A DNA stretch of 64,000 nt from contig CP034985.2 in NCBI GenBank assembly GCA_004026145.2, positions 13,413,695 to 13,477,694 of the forward strand. Reading direction: 5' to 3'. A program made the position numbers and the translations under genes. Below the pieces are notes generated by a model. It searched no databases. It was not told where the DNA came from and saw nothing but the letters and a program-made list of their open reading frames with translations. Shown here in pieces: positions 24,801-38,400 of the stretch; within the stretch, counting starts at the first letter, position 1; each line of letters opens with the position of its first letter. Source of the DNA: Takifugu bimaculatus. Taxonomy: Eukaryota; Chordata; Actinopteri; Tetraodontiformes; Tetraodontidae.

Positions 24801-27800
24801 TCAGAATCTAAGAAAAAACAACTCAACACCGCTCAAAACCGCTTTTCTTCTCTTTGCTCTTCGGCTGTTAACGTAACGCACGTCCTCTGCGCACAGAGAC
24901 GTGCGCTAGGCTAGGTTTCAGCGTGGCGTCCAGCTCGGAAACGCGAGACGGGTCGAGCCACATGACCGGTGATTCATGAACACACTCATAGAGCTGTCAC
25001 ACGGGAGGCAGGTGTCCCAGGCTGTACCCGCCTCGCCACAAACACTCGGAAAAAACCGGAGTCTGATCTCATCCGTAAACACTGCAAGATGGTGGCCGGT
25101 GGTGGCTGCGGCACGTACATCCCACACCCCGCCCAGCCCTCCCGCTCGCTCAGAAGGTGTTTTTAACATGGCGAGATAAAACCTGATCTGGCCACAGTAT
25201 CGCCTTTAAACGCATGACCTGCAGAAGGCCCCACAGCAGTTGATGTCGGTAATAACAATTTATTAGAGGAGTAATAACAGCTTAATGCACCAGCAGGCCT
25301 TGTGTTTACTGTTGGAATTGGATATATATGCAGACATAGAAAATGAGCCTCGCGCGTGAAATCGGCTTTGTTTGACATTTTAAGTCCTGTAATTTTGAAA
25401 TATTTGGCCGTGCCAGTGGTGTCAGAGCACTGTGGTAACCAAAAGGGATTACAAGTCTGAGGAGATTATTTATAAGGTGTTGGTCTTGATGGGCTGCAGT
25501 TGAGGTTACATAAACAAACAGGCTGTTGGTAATAATAGTAGCAGTGAAGATCCTTAACTTAGACAGCACCGATTCCCCCCAAAACGTGTCTGCTGACATG
25601 TTTCCCTCTGATTTAAGCCACTATTTTAACATTTTCCCCTGCATTTCTTCAGGTCAGACTGATCTCTAATGACCACAACGAACCAAAATCACTTAAAAGG
25701 CTTGAACATAACTGAAATAACTGGTTAGCCGAGTCTCTGCTGATTCAATTCAACTCGAACGTGACTCCGATATGATTGAAATTGCAAGATGCTAGTTTAA
25801 AGCCAGTATTTAAAGGAGGGGCAATCTCGACGTTAACATATGACCATTTGCAGCTAAATACAGGAAACCTGCGAGGTTTCTCATCCAGAAATGTGGTGCG
25901 ACGAGGCGTGAATTCCTGCCCTCGCTGCGGCAATAAAGTTCCTCCTTTACACACTGCAACATTCACTTTTGAGGCAGGAATCTGTGACACGCCGCGAGTT
26001 TCGACAACGTTGCCGCTCTCTCTGGGCCACTTCAGTGACATTTACACCAACTGTCCTTCCTTTTACACAATTCTTTCCCCCCAAATTAGCCTCATGGCTG
26101 AAGAGTTCCAGAGCTAAATCAAAATGAAGAATCCTGACGACCAAACAGCAGCTGTAGTGACCCGACGCTGGAAAATCTCTGTTTGTCCTGATTTATTGTG
26201 GTTTCATTTCAGTCATTAGCAGAAACAGACATTTGTGACCTTGTGATCGGTTTGATCGCAGCCCAAGTGGCGAGAGGAGGGCCCGCCGGTCTAAGCAGGA
26301 GGATTCTCCAGATTCTCCGCGGCATAGCAGCCGTGCTTGACGGTGTTTCTGCAGCTTGTTAAGAGGGCATGCCAGGCATGGCTCTGCCTGTGTATATTTT
26401 CATTTAGACTGAATGCCTGGCACACAGGGCGGGTAAACGGAGAGCCAAGGTGGGCATAGACGGCATAGCTGCTCTGCACTTGTATGTGATGAGAGAAAAT
26501 ATTCATTAACGGATCTAATTTGCATAGTTTGCTGGGGCAGGAGGGGCACATGCCCGGACTGAGCGACTCTCACGCGCACGGACACTCGCGTTCGCTGTCC
26601 ATGTAACCCCAATGGTTGGCTCTAATTTAAGTTAGTCTCACCAAAATGGGAACAAAAAGGATTCCATTTCATTTCTGTGCATTTTGTTCTATTTTTTCTT
26701 TACACACTGTTGCTGCAGTTGTTTGGGCGTCTCTGTCTCTGTCCCCTGGTGGACGTCCAGAGCGCTCAGGGAGGACGTGCGCAACAGCAACAGCCGAGTT
26801 TAATAGTCACTGTGTGACAAATATGTCTGGAAGTATTAATTTTAACATTATTTGGTGCATTTGTTTGTGTGTGCATTTGTGTGTGTGTGTGTCTGTGCAT
26901 GTGTGTGTGTGTGTGTATCCTTTCCAATTATGGTCACTACGGGGCAGAGCTGTCGCTTATGGGCCTTCGGCGAAAATTAACGAGTGACAGCCAAGGGCAA
27001 AAACAGAGGAGACAGCTGGGCCTGTCAGCACCCATGGCAGGAGCGGCACGGCACCCAGGGGCCCGACAGGCCGGCGAGGGTTTGGGGGGGGGGCGCTTCA
27101 CCCTTGGGAGAGAAACTCCCCTGAGCTGGTGGACAATGATGGAATGAAACTCTCTTTTTCCGTTTTGTGCGGGGGAGCCTGGTGTTAATGCTGCAGCCCA
27201 CCACCAGAGGGCCACCACAACACATTTACGCTCCTGAAACGCGTGTGAAGATGTTAACCCTGTAGATTCATTTGAATCATTTTTAAAAATGACTTGCAAA
27301 ATCATTCGGCACTTCCTGCTTGGCTCTAAAAACCCCCTTTCATTCGTTATTAGATGTGCTCCGAGGATTTCGGTCCTGATGTTGAGTCCTGAAGTCCGGC
27401 AGAATCTTTTTGGGGGGTGAGGCGCCACAGTCACGTGTGTGCTCGTGGACACCTTCTAGCGTGACCGGCGTGAGCACGTTTCGGAACGCCAGAGTCGTTC
27501 CACTCCGCTCATGTGCTCATGCAGGACGGCGCCGTGATCATGGACGTTAGACGGGCAGCAAAATCAATTTGGCTGTGTCGGATCACTTTCATCAAAATTC
27601 AATCAGCGTAAAGATTCTGCACGTGTGTAAAGGCGCCCGGCGCTGCCGACCAATCGCAGAGCTGCTGCAGGACGTCATCAGGGTGCGAGGAACTGCGTCG
27701 ACCTGCATCTTCACGTCAGCCGGCTGTCAGTCAGCCTCGTTCGGGGGTCAACCGTTTGCGTCCTTTTCTGATTCGCCAAAGCTGAGCAGCCGATCTGCTC

Positions 27801-29731
27801 ACATGACCTCAGCACGTTGAAACGGCCGTCGCAGCAGTTTATCCTCGCCCGACAATTTGTGACGGCGTGAAATGTGCGGCCGGGACTTGAACTATCGACA
27901 CTGGCTGACTTTCAGATGGGCTCAGACGAACGGCTGGTGACTCGGCTGTTCACAATTCACATTTCAAACCGGTGTAGTGAGAACGACTGCTGCTAAGGTT
28001 CGTAAAAAGCGGAGTTCCATGTTGCCTGAACCGGGAGGGAAATTGATGTCCTACAGTGTAACACAAACGCTACATGATTAGCCTTCAAATTACTTAAAAT
28101 ATGCATCTTAATTTACTCTCTGGATTCTTCGCCCTTCCTCACAAAGGCTGCAGAGCGCCTCGATCCTGACAGAACACGCTGAACGGAACCTTGGCGGCCG
28201 CCATTCAGCGATGGATCAATAGATGGAGGCTGCGAGATGAACTGAGCTGCACTCCAGCGGCAGATATTTTGAGTTTTATTGGTTTGTGCCACTTGTGCCG
28301 GGGAACAGGTGTACCGGCTGTTGAGGGGCAGCCAAAAGGACAGTCGAGGGCCACAGTGACAAAAATCGGTACAAGAAAATTCCAGGAAAGGCCACGGTGT
28401 AATCAAAGCAGGTGCAGAACTGCACAAATACACTTTTTAATGCTTTACAGCTGTCTAGCATAATTTACTAGCATGGATGCAAAAAACGTAGGACAACAAA
28501 TGGGAGTCAAACTACTATATTTTCTGTCAGTAATAAGAAACTTAGAAAATCACAAATCCAAATAATTTCAGCCTTTAGTTATTGGTTTGAATCTGGCTGC
28601 TAACTGCTAACTGCATGCTGCTGGTGACCCCTGACCTTTGTTATCAGCACCAAACTGGGCGCAAACTATTTGACCTTTTGACTTTGGAATTCAGGCGGCC
28701 ACTGAGGAATTACGGGAGTTTACAGCATCACATTCTGTTCAGTGGCAGGTTTGATATGTGTCATTCAATTAGCAGGAAATGCCAGTTGTTACATTTTTTA
28801 CCACTTTGTTCCTGTGGGAAACACGATTACCACCTGTTCCTTTAAAGGGAGGCTCTTTTTGCTGAATCAGACGATACGCGGCTAATAAAGGCTAATTTAG
28901 CCAACTGGTGGCCTGTCAATCAGAACAACCAGATGCCCCTTTATCTTGGATTTCTGGTTCCTGCCGGTCCACGGGCCCACGGACACAAAAGACCTCATGT
29001 CAACCTGGTGCTAATAATGTAACATATTACCGCTGCAATATGAACGTAATAGTATGTGATAAAGTTCACAAAACTTGCTAAACTATAACACTTAACATCA
29101 GATGTAAAATAAATTTAAAAATAGAGAAAATTCTAGTTTTGGCCACAGCAGCAGCAACTCAAAACAGTATATAGATAATAAATAAATAATTAAATAAAAA
29201 AACATGATTTCAGAAGCTAAAATAAGTTATTCCTGCTGCGTGAAAGGATCTTTCTGTGAAGCGTTCCTTAATTTTATGCCGTTTTTTCCCACATTCTGAG
29301 CTCTATCGCCAATGAAAGCCAAAAGGATAATGGTGCTCATAGCAGTGCTGTTTGTGCCTCAGGTCTGAGTATTAATGGAGAGTCTAACAGCTTCAAATGA
29401 AGCCTGATCTTAAATCACTGACTGTCGTCGTCGTCAATAACAGCTCATTTGTGTTTGTTGTGGGGTCTTTTCTGTAATTGAAGCTCATTAAGGCAGAGTC
29501 TGATATGGGGCCTCTGATTGGCTGGAGGGCGGTGTCGGCACTGGCTGTGTGGGTGCGTGTGGATTGGGTTCCATCCAGTGCGCGCAGACAGCCCAGTGCG
29601 TAAAAGCGCAGAGCGGCACCGCGGAGCCCCCCCACCGATGAGTCCTCCCCCGGCAGGATTAATGTTCCCAGCCGGTCCGAACACCACTGCGCGCTGCGTG
29701 ATTCTCTGCTGTTCTCCGTGATTCCTTCGCC

Positions 29732-30886
29732 ATGAGCTGCCTGGATGTGATGTACCAAGTGTTTGGTCCTCAGCCGTATTTCAGCTCCTACAGCCCCTAC
29801 CACCACCAGGTACGGCCCAGATCCTGCGCTAATCAGGTCAAACTTCCCTCTCGGAAGATTTCAGACACTTTTGTTTGAGGTTCAAGATGCCACTTAGGCT
29901 ACAGCTCAGGCGGAGATGCCGTAAGTTTAAGTTAAACTCGGATAAAAGTTCATGTTATGGAAAAGGTGCGGCGCGTAAATGAAATCCGAATTGGCAGCCT
30001 GTCACTAACCTTCGGTGATTGAGCCAGAAACTGTCGATTAGAGTTGAACCTGGCGTATTTTTGCGTCATTATTCCAGTGGCGGAACGTTCTGTTTTATAT
30101 GGTCGGGATGTTTTGGGCGATCACGGGATTTACATTCACATTTCCTGTCGGGTTAAATCAGTTTTATGTCGCGTTTGCCCGTGATGTCATATTTTAGGAT
30201 GAAGGTTCCCTTGTAAAGCTCCGTGACTGAGCTGAGGGTTTTTAAAAAATATATTTTTATTTACTTAAAAAAAACAAAAACTATTCAACATCACACACTC
30301 AAAGAAAAACTTTAACAAAACTTTAATCTTTTTCATCCCTCCATTGGCATTTTTTATAATTATTTGAAACGTTCTAATGCTTTAGTTTCTTATCCCTTTT
30401 ATGTTCTATTAGTAATTTAAAAATAGTAGTTAAATAGTTGTATGAGTCCATACAACACATTTTTTAAAAGAGTGAATTTCAAATCCAGTTGAAGTCATAA
30501 ATGTTGGCATGTGTGCACTAAACAAAATAAAACGCATACTTGATTTAAAGTTCAAAGGCCAAATGTGCCCGTGTTGCATAAATCTGCACGATCCTGATTT
30601 TGCTCTTTCTAAAATGAAGCAGCAGTTTTTATTTCCTGTCTTCTCTCTTAGAAACTGGCCTTGTATTCCAAAATGCAAGAGCCGCAGGATGGCAGCCGGC
30701 TCGGCCACCCACACATCAAGGAGGAGGACAAGGAGCTGCCGCCCGGAGCCGAGTACCTGAGCTCCCGCTGCGTCCTCTTCACGTACTTCCAGGGCGACAT
30801 CAGCGCCGTGGTGGACGAGCACTTCAGCCGAGCGCTGAGCCTCACGGGCTCCTACACGGCTTCCAGCAGCCACAAGGCTGGAAAAG

Positions 30887-30949
<63 letters not shown>

Positions 30950-32626
30950 TATTCATATCATCATCATATTTGCCCCCATTTTCTCTTTAGCACCAACATT
31001 CTTCAACACAGAAGCAGAGTTGTCATTTGAGGAATTTTATTTTATTTTTGTAACCAGAGGTTTTGTGATTTCACTACAGATTACTGTTACAAAATAGTTT
31101 ATTTTCAAATATTATCTGCAATATTATACAATTATTCTACATCTACAATTATTGCTACAATAATGATCTCGCCCACTTCTCTGTTTAATTCCACCTCCTG
31201 TGGTTCTAAACACAACCAAAGTCGGAAGGTTTGTTGCTGCGTCGGCATGAAATTGTAACTTTATTTGCACATTTTCTGTTTATTTGTTTTTAATGTTCCA
31301 CATCGATGCAGATATGATCAAATCGTGTTATGTTAAATGTGGAAAATGTCATAATCAACCCGATCCATAGGTAATGTGACACTGAAACTGATTAAAAAAA
31401 TCTTTTCTATCAAGATCAAAAGAAATTCCAAAGCCAGCGGCAAAGCCACGAAAATATCTCTCAGTCCTTGGTTTCAAAAAGGAATAAACCATGTTTTGTC
31501 CGTATTAAAAGTGTTTTAGTGCTAACCTGAAGCCACGTACCGTCTGTTCTGTCTCCACAGATGCCTCGTTCCCCATGAGCCAGAGAAGTTTCCCTCCATC
31601 CTTCTGGAACAGTTCCTACCAGCCGTCCGTCTCCTCGGCGTTGGGCAGCGCCCTGTCGGCGCCTCATGGGGACCTCCCGTTTGCCGGAGACCCGTACTCT
31701 TCCGTCTCCCTGCACAACCACCTCCACCAGTCCAGCCCTGAGACCTGGCACCCCTCCCATCACCACCACCACCACCACCACCACCCATACTCACTAGGAG
31801 GCGCTATAGGAACTCAAGGCTCACCGTACCCGCGGCCCGGGGTCCACGAAATGTACGGAACGCCGTTTGACCCTCGATACGGGTCTCTGCTGGTCCCGTC
31901 TGTGAGGCCTCATCACCGCCTGACAGCAGGGAGCTCGGTCCCGGGACCCAGCGCCTCCCCCTGTGACCTGGGAGGGAAGGGGGAGTCAGGATCAGCTTCC
32001 TCCTGGAGCGGCACCTTCTCGGGGGCTGGAGCAGAGATCGGACTGAACATGGATCCAGGTATTGGCACCGAGCTCCACATCCCATCGGCTCAGGCTTAGC
32101 TGATAATAAACAGACAAATATCAGTGTTTCACATTAGATTTCAGGTGTTGGGTGAAGAATGATTAAGATCAGGAGGAATTAAAGAGACGTCTGCTGATTC
32201 AAACCTAGCGCAAGTCAAGATTTTGAGGGAAAAGAAGCCATCAGGCTGGTTTTAAGGTGAAATAATGAGGGCTCAGTTCAGAATAATTTAGTGATCCCGA
32301 TGATCTAATTAAATCAGCAGCATCGGTTTCATTCAGTAACAGCGTAAAAAGCAGCTTTAAACTGCCCCCCGGTCCCGGATCACCTTACCACCAGTGTTTT
32401 GACTGTCACTCATCACCTTCACACCACCTGTCAGCTTCCTTTTCTCCTGCTTTCATCCCCTCTGCCCCCGGCTATTCCTCCCGCTTTTATCCACAGGACA
32501 TTTGCACTTCTTTCTCTAACCTCCCCTTTTCCCCTGCTTCTCTCCACTTCCGCTGTCTTTTCTTCCTGCCGTTTCCTCTCAGGTCTGCAGGCTCAGGATA
32601 AGAGCAAAGATCTGTACTGGTTCTAG
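29732..32626 (+). CDS. vgll2: Vestigial-like 2, TEAD cofactor
   Basis: VGLL2 binds TEAD factors through its TDU domain and modulates transcription in skeletal muscle and pharyngeal arches. Four coding exons join in phase: 29732-29809, 30652-30886, 31561-32058, 32583-32626, giving 284 aa (human 317). The N-terminus MSCLDVMYQVFGPQPYF is the VGLL2/3-type start. The TDU core (about residues 61-90) reads SSRCVLFTYFQGDISAVVDE with a following FSRAL helix. A nine-histidine run lies in exon 3, as in other VGLL2 proteins. The tail KSKDLYWF from the 44-base last exon is the conserved terminus. If the last intron is retained, the frame instead ends at 32099 with a 13-residue unconserved tail. The plus-strand neighbour rfx6 lies 13 kb upstream. 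Confidence 0.96.
30891..30947. repeat. (GT)n(GA)n compound microsatellite
   Basis: It begins only a few bases after the vgll2 exon 2 donor (30887). Length changes here could therefore alter the start of intron 2. Confidence 0.95.
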
Positions 32627-34049
32627 AGTCTGCTGAGACTCTCCTTCCCCTTCACGCCCTCCTTCTTCAGCCTTTCCTGCTCTGTTGCTCTGCTGCTGTT
32701 GTGGGATGGCTGACCGAGAAACTGATAAGCTTGTGGTCTACTTTCAGCCCGGTGCTTCGGCAGACTGTGTGGCGGCGGCGGCAGCGGCAGCACGGTGCTG
32801 CTCAGCTGATCGCCGACTGTGTGGATACAAAACAAATGCAACTTAAAATCTGAGAGATGCTTTGGATTGGGACGAAACTCTTTGTGAATGAGCAGAAGCA
32901 ACATTCCTACAGTGGGAAAAAGAAAACAAACTCTGGGGACAGACGGACAGAGACAAGTGTTCCAAAGACTTGAATGATTTGGCAGGACTCGCCTGACTGG
33001 GACAACTGGCTGCAGACACTGGGAGTGTTTTGGCTGCAGCCAAAGTCCGTGTTGGTGTTTTTGGAGGCCGCACAGCGAGAACCTGACGAGCCCAGACGAC
33101 AGGAGGAGCTTCCAGGCTCCTGCTGCACTGTACATGTTCATTTAAACCGTCTTTCTTCAAAGGACATGTAACATTTCCCAAACTCTCGTGGTCTCGCGTG
33201 GTGATTCAAGCATGAACTGGTGGCCCAGTTTCACATCATACAGCAGAGAGAAAACTTCAAAATTCCAGGTGCTGCACAGTTCCTCGTCTGCATGTTAAGT
33301 CTGCCCACACGAGCAGGTTAGGAGCGTTCGTCTCCAAACACGTGTGTAATTATTGGTATGTTCAGGTTCACAGCACTCGGGACGGACTTGGGCAGCAGAA
33401 CCAAAGCTCAGCGTCTGTAAGCAGGAACTACAAAACCTTCCTGTAATGGCAGAATAAAGAAGTAGTACTGAGGTGTGAGTGTTGGGGCACCACAGAAAGC
33501 TGAAAGTGAATCCATAACATAATTATCCTGAGTGTAAACACAGCAGATCACACTCGTTTGTACTGACAGACAGCTGACAAACACACAGAAACGTTGTGAT
33601 GCGATCTAAACGCACAACTGCATATAAACAGATGCACTATATGACAGTAGTATGTGATAACTTATACTGGATGAAAATCAATGAAAACGATGTATTTATG
33701 TATTTGTTATTGGTGAAACGTGTAGCTTTTGTTGCTTTTGTCTGGCCAATTAAATGATTATATTTCACATTTCAAAGGGGTGAAAAGTCGATTCCAGACT
33801 GATTTGTTTGGGATTTCAGTTACTTAAACTGTGTTTTATTTTACAGTTTACACAGGAACCAGTTAATCGTGATATGAAGCTCTGACAAAGACATTTTAAT
33901 GGACTTTAAACATTAAAGCTGTGACCTCTAAATAACAACAGCCTCATTGAGACACCAACAGCAGTAACAGGAGCCATGTTTGTGTTCATATTGGTGTCGT
34001 TTATGTGTGTCAGTGTGAATTCATCTGTTGGGATAAACTCAGTAACAGA
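32627..34049. other. vgll2 3' untranslated region and flank
   Basis: The first part should be vgll2 3' UTR. An AATAAA lies at 33453-33458. The rest has no coding signal. Confidence 0.55.
33453..33458 (+). terminator. Candidate vgll2 poly(A) signal
   Basis: AATAAA lies 827 bases after the vgll2 stop codon. It is the first canonical hexamer I noticed downstream, but other sites may be used. Confidence 0.5.
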
Positions 34050-35099
34050 GCAGATGGAGGTAGAACACCTCTGCAGACAGAGAGAACACCTCTGCAGACA
34101 GAAGAACACCTCTGCAGACAGAGAGAACACCTCTGCAGACAGAGAGAACACCTCTGCAGACAGAAGAACACCTCTGCAGACAGAGAGAACACCTCTGCAG
34201 ACAGAGAGAACACCTCTGCAGACAGAAGGAGAACACGTCTGCAGACAAAGAGAACACCTCTGCAGACAGAAGAACACCTCTGCAGACAGAGAGAACACCT
34301 CTGCAGACGGAGGTAGAACACGTATGCAGACGGAGGGAGAACACGTATGCAGATGGAGGGAGAACACGTATGCAGACGGAGGTAGAACACGTCTGCAGAC
34401 AGAGAGAGAACACCTCGGCAGACGGAGGTAGAACACCTCGGCAGACGGAGGTAGAACACGTCTGCAGACGGAGGTAGAACACCTCTGCAGACAGAGGTAG
34501 AACACGTCTGCAGACGGAGGTAGAACACGTCTGCAGATGGAGAGAGAACACCTCGGCAGACGGAGGTAGAACACCTCTGCAGACGGAGGTAGAACACCTC
34601 GGCAGACAGAGGTAGAACACGTCTGCAGACGGAGGTAGAACACGTCTGCAGATGGAGAGAGAACACCTCGGCAGACGGAGGTAGAACACCTCTGCAGACA
34701 GAGGTAGAACACGTCTGCAGACGGAGGTAGAACACGTCTGCAGATGGAGAGAGAAACACCTCGGCAGACGGAGGTAGAACACCTCTGCAGACAGAGGTAG
34801 AACACCTCTGCAGACGGAGGTAGAACACCTCGGCAGACGGAGAGAGAACACCTCGGCAGACGGAGGTAGAACACCTCGGCAGACGGAGGTAGAACACGTC
34901 TGCAGACGGAGGTAGAACACCTCTGCAGACGGAGGTAGAACACGTCTGCAGACGGAGGTAGAACACCTCTGCAGACGGAGGTAGAACACGTCTGCAGACG
35001 GAGGTAGAACACCTCGGCAGACGGAGGTAGAACACGTCTGCAGACGGAGGTAGAACACGTCTGCAGACAGGAGAACACGTCTGCAGACAGACGTAGAAC
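34050..35099. repeat. Minisatellite with about 23-bp units
   Basis: About 46 tandem units. The left third uses 20-21 bp units (CAGACAGAGAGAACACCTCTG and a version one base shorter). The right part uses 23 bp units of the form CAGACGGAGGTAGAACAC followed by CTCTG, GTCTG or CTCGG. Most units contain the PstI site CTGCAG. A multi-unit pattern including a GCAGATGGAGAGAG variant recurs near 34515, 34652 and 34741, so there is higher-order structure. The minus strand is open in all three frames across nearly the whole array because no unit variant contains a stop. I treat these frames as noncoding. Confidence 0.97.
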
Positions 35100-35213
35100 C
35101 GACCAGTTTGTTGTGGGCATTTATGAAACTTATTTTTATGGTGAAAGCTGAGATGATAAAACTACCTTCATAATCGTGTCAACATGATAAATGTAAACTT
35201 CACATCAGCGGTA

Positions 35214-35217
<4 letters not shown>

Positions 35218-35261
<44 letters not shown>

Positions 35262-35297
35262 GTGGGGTGGGGGGGGTCGTGGGGGGGGGGGGGGGGT
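35218..35297. repeat. (GT)n followed by poly-G
   Basis: About 18 GT units, then G-rich sequence and a run of about 16 G. A (CA)n tract follows at 35395-35442. Confidence 0.95.
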
Positions 35298-35410
35298 TCT
35301 ATGGATAAATGTGGAGAACGACGACTATTTGAAGCCACTTGACTCCGTCTCTCCCAGCTCTCATGCAGCTGTCAACGACAACTGCTCTTCAACACGCGCA
35401 CACACACACA

Positions 35411-35441
<31 letters not shown>

Positions 35442-38400
35442 TGTTGTACCCAAATGATCTATGAGCTCTTTGTTTTGCTGGACTTTATCACATAAGTTTG
35501 AAAAGTATTAAGAGGAAACGTTTCTAAAATATGTTTTATTACAATTAAAAAGATGTCAGTAATGATCTAAAAGTGAAGCAAACATGACTGAAAGTCTATT
35601 AAAGTCCACCTGTAGAGTTCTAATAAGCCTCAGGATCAACTCACCACATCTGCAGCCACAACTGCGCCTTAACTAAACTGAAAAAGCGTTTAGCAGAATG
35701 AGTGGCCTTTGACCTTTGACCCCGGATTTCTCCGGATAAGCGCTGCCTATCGGGCTCAAATCATTTTCAGCAGTTTTAAGAATCAGGGACACATTTTTTT
35801 TATGTGATGTCATTTCAGATTTAGATCTTTAAAGCAAAAGAAAGCAAACAAGAAGCCAAGTTGAACCTCCGTGAGGCAGTTTCAGCCGTCCAGCCTGTGG
35901 TGTGAATTAGCCTCGGCTGAGACGGAGACAGCTGTACATTAATAACGGCTTCTGAGCTGAGCGATGACGGATAGGAGAAGGGTGCACAGGAGGTGTCTCT
36001 CTGTCTCTGTCAGCCTCAACCCTCCATTCTTGGGCTTCGTTTCTCCTTCTCCAGTCATTTCAGCTCTCAGAACATTGTTGCTACCAAACAAACCTAAATA
36101 ATTCAGGAGCCCTGAAGGAGAATCTCAAACTAGAGGAAGTTCACCAGCGACCGGTCAACAGGACTGGTCAACTTTGCCCACCATCACTGGAAATAAGCAC
36201 CGACCGTCAGCCCCATACTGGCCAATTAGGGCACCAGTAAGGAAACAACCATCTGTTGTGAACAAAAAAGCCCAGCTTGGATTTCTGGGTATTAAACAAC
36301 AAAAATGAATATTTGCTTAATATGAGTTGATAAGGGGAGCTGATTATTGGAGAGTGTGTGCAGAACTCATCGTCACTGGTCCCGGTACTGCTCTCTGCTA
36401 CAGGGATGGATGGATCGGGCTGGTCTCTCCAGTCTGGTCGGCCTCCTCTGAACTGGCCGTCGTGTGCTGAGGAATGCGAAGCCTGTTAATTCCTCTGAGC
36501 TCCAGAGCAACTTGCTACCACATTCACCACACATTAACAACACATTCATGACATCTCCACTAAAGCGGCGCTGCCAGCCACCCACACGACGCTCTGCTAC
36601 ACTTAATATTTGTTCATTATTCATGGCTGAAAGCCCGTCAGAACATTGATAATGAAAATCAGAATATTCCACATTATGTTTTACACCCCGTTGCTGTGAA
36701 AATAAACCTGTAAATGATGCTTTTACCTCTGAGCATGGCCATATTTTTTTTGCAGTTATTTATTCAAAGCAGCATTTTTCATGTCCATATATATTTATTA
36801 AAAATAGATGCCTGATTTATTTGTTTATTTCTTTCTAGCAAATTCTGCGATCCACGTTTGCTACAGCAGCAGCTGCTCTCCCTTCTGAATCCAGCAACGC
36901 AGCAGCAGGTCGAGACGCGTTCGCGGCTTCCACACTAACGGAAACGGACCAAACAGAGAAGATTTGCACTGGATTTGCCCGATTATCTCACATGGAGAGA
37001 GAGAGAACTTAATCCAATTTTCCCAGTTTCCCCAAAACAAAGCAAAACAGGAGTTTGTCAAAAGCAGGAAGTAGATCTAAAGGCAATAATGGGGCTGAAT
37101 ATATTGATGTTTTTTCTTCTATTTATCTTGTAACATCTAGTTTCCTCTTGAGGACACAGGCATCTATCCTCCTCTCCTCCATCCCTCCGTCTGTGATCTC
37201 TGCTGTTAGAGCGGATCACAGCTAAGTGAAGCGATCGAGTTTCTCCTCCTTTGACGGCTGTTTACAGGACAGCTAGAGCGGAACAGCCAGCTAACAATGC
37301 CCAGTGAATCTCCTGCTCCGTTCTGCAACATTCCTCACATCGCTACCTGGGTTTGCTACAGTTCCTGTCGTGAGCAGAAGGGCGGAGATAAAAAAAATAA
37401 ATAAAAAAACTCATTTTTGGACCAAGAAGGAATTACATGAAAAGCATCAGGCAACTTTTATTGCTATTTTATCAGAAGATCCTGAGCTGGACGTTGCAAC
37501 ACTGCACGTGGAGGTGTGGAGCTGAATGCCCACCCAACGAACCCCCATCTTCAGCATATAAAAGTCAGGTTATTGAGCTAACAATGACTTCATAAAAGAC
37601 CTGTGAAGCGCTGGTTATGCAGTTTCTTGGTAGCTAACATCTCCCAACGCGTTAATGACAGAACTGAGAGTGGAGACCAAGCAAATGAACTGGTCTGGAG
37701 GAAACAACGAACATATATGGAGGCAGCAGCCGACCGGGGAGAGTGTGCCCAGTTTCATCTGAGAACAAAAGTAGCTCGTCAGGCCGCGGATGGCGGCTCA
37801 GCTGTCTGTATATTTGTCAGAGGCAGTGAAAGCTGGCCTGAACCGTGGCCAACATTAGCCCCACCAGTATATGTGGGACTGTAGATGGATCCCATCCTTT
37901 GCTGGGTTATTATTTTGAAGCGGACAGGTGGACGCCCCACCTGCCAGGTCACTTTCCTGAGGGTCTGTGAAACAGATAGCTTGGTCAGATCAACTGTCGT
38001 TTCCTTCAAACGTCAACAATAAAACCGGGCACACAGTTGGTCACGGACCCCTCCTCGTCTCTGCCCAGACCTCCGGATTACTTAAAGGAAACACTAAACA
38101 AACAGACTCACCTGGACAGGTAACCTGAGAGGAGCGCCACCTTGACCCCCGTTCTCCGAGGGGCTCCTCCCCCACCGTAAAGGCACCATTTCCTCTCAAA
38201 GTACCGCAAGCATTAAGAGGTCCCGTGGGGCCTCGGGGTGCATGTGAGCTCTTGATGGAGCTGAGGACCAAACAGGTAGAAAAAAGGATGAAGAGTGATG
38301 GGTGAGGTGTGAAGACAAGCCAAGACGATCTGGTTGGACAGATGATCTATGACCACAAGCAGACGAGAAGGGGGGAAAAGACGAGGTGTTTAAATGGATT

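Larger units (their letters stand above)
17009..29731. other. rfx6-vgll2 intergenic interval
   Basis: This 12.7 kb stretch has no exon I can support; open frames are short and lack splice context or family motifs. Contents seen are a poly-G run (17101-17116), a LINE endonuclease fragment, a GGAGA pentamer array, several CA/GT runs, and non-repetitive AT-rich blocks with homeodomain-type TTAATTAA cores (for example 23738-23745 and 23771-23778). Between two developmental regulators such DNA usually holds enhancers. That is inference. Confidence 0.6.

Noticed and set aside
34050..35099. CRISPR-like direct repeats
   Set aside because: Units are contiguous without unique spacers, and the genome is vertebrate.
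33906..35120. 404-codon minus-strand open frame as a new repeat protein gene
   Set aside because: It lies wholly in the 23-bp minisatellite; all three frames are equally open, and there is no splice context or nonrepetitive coding sequence.
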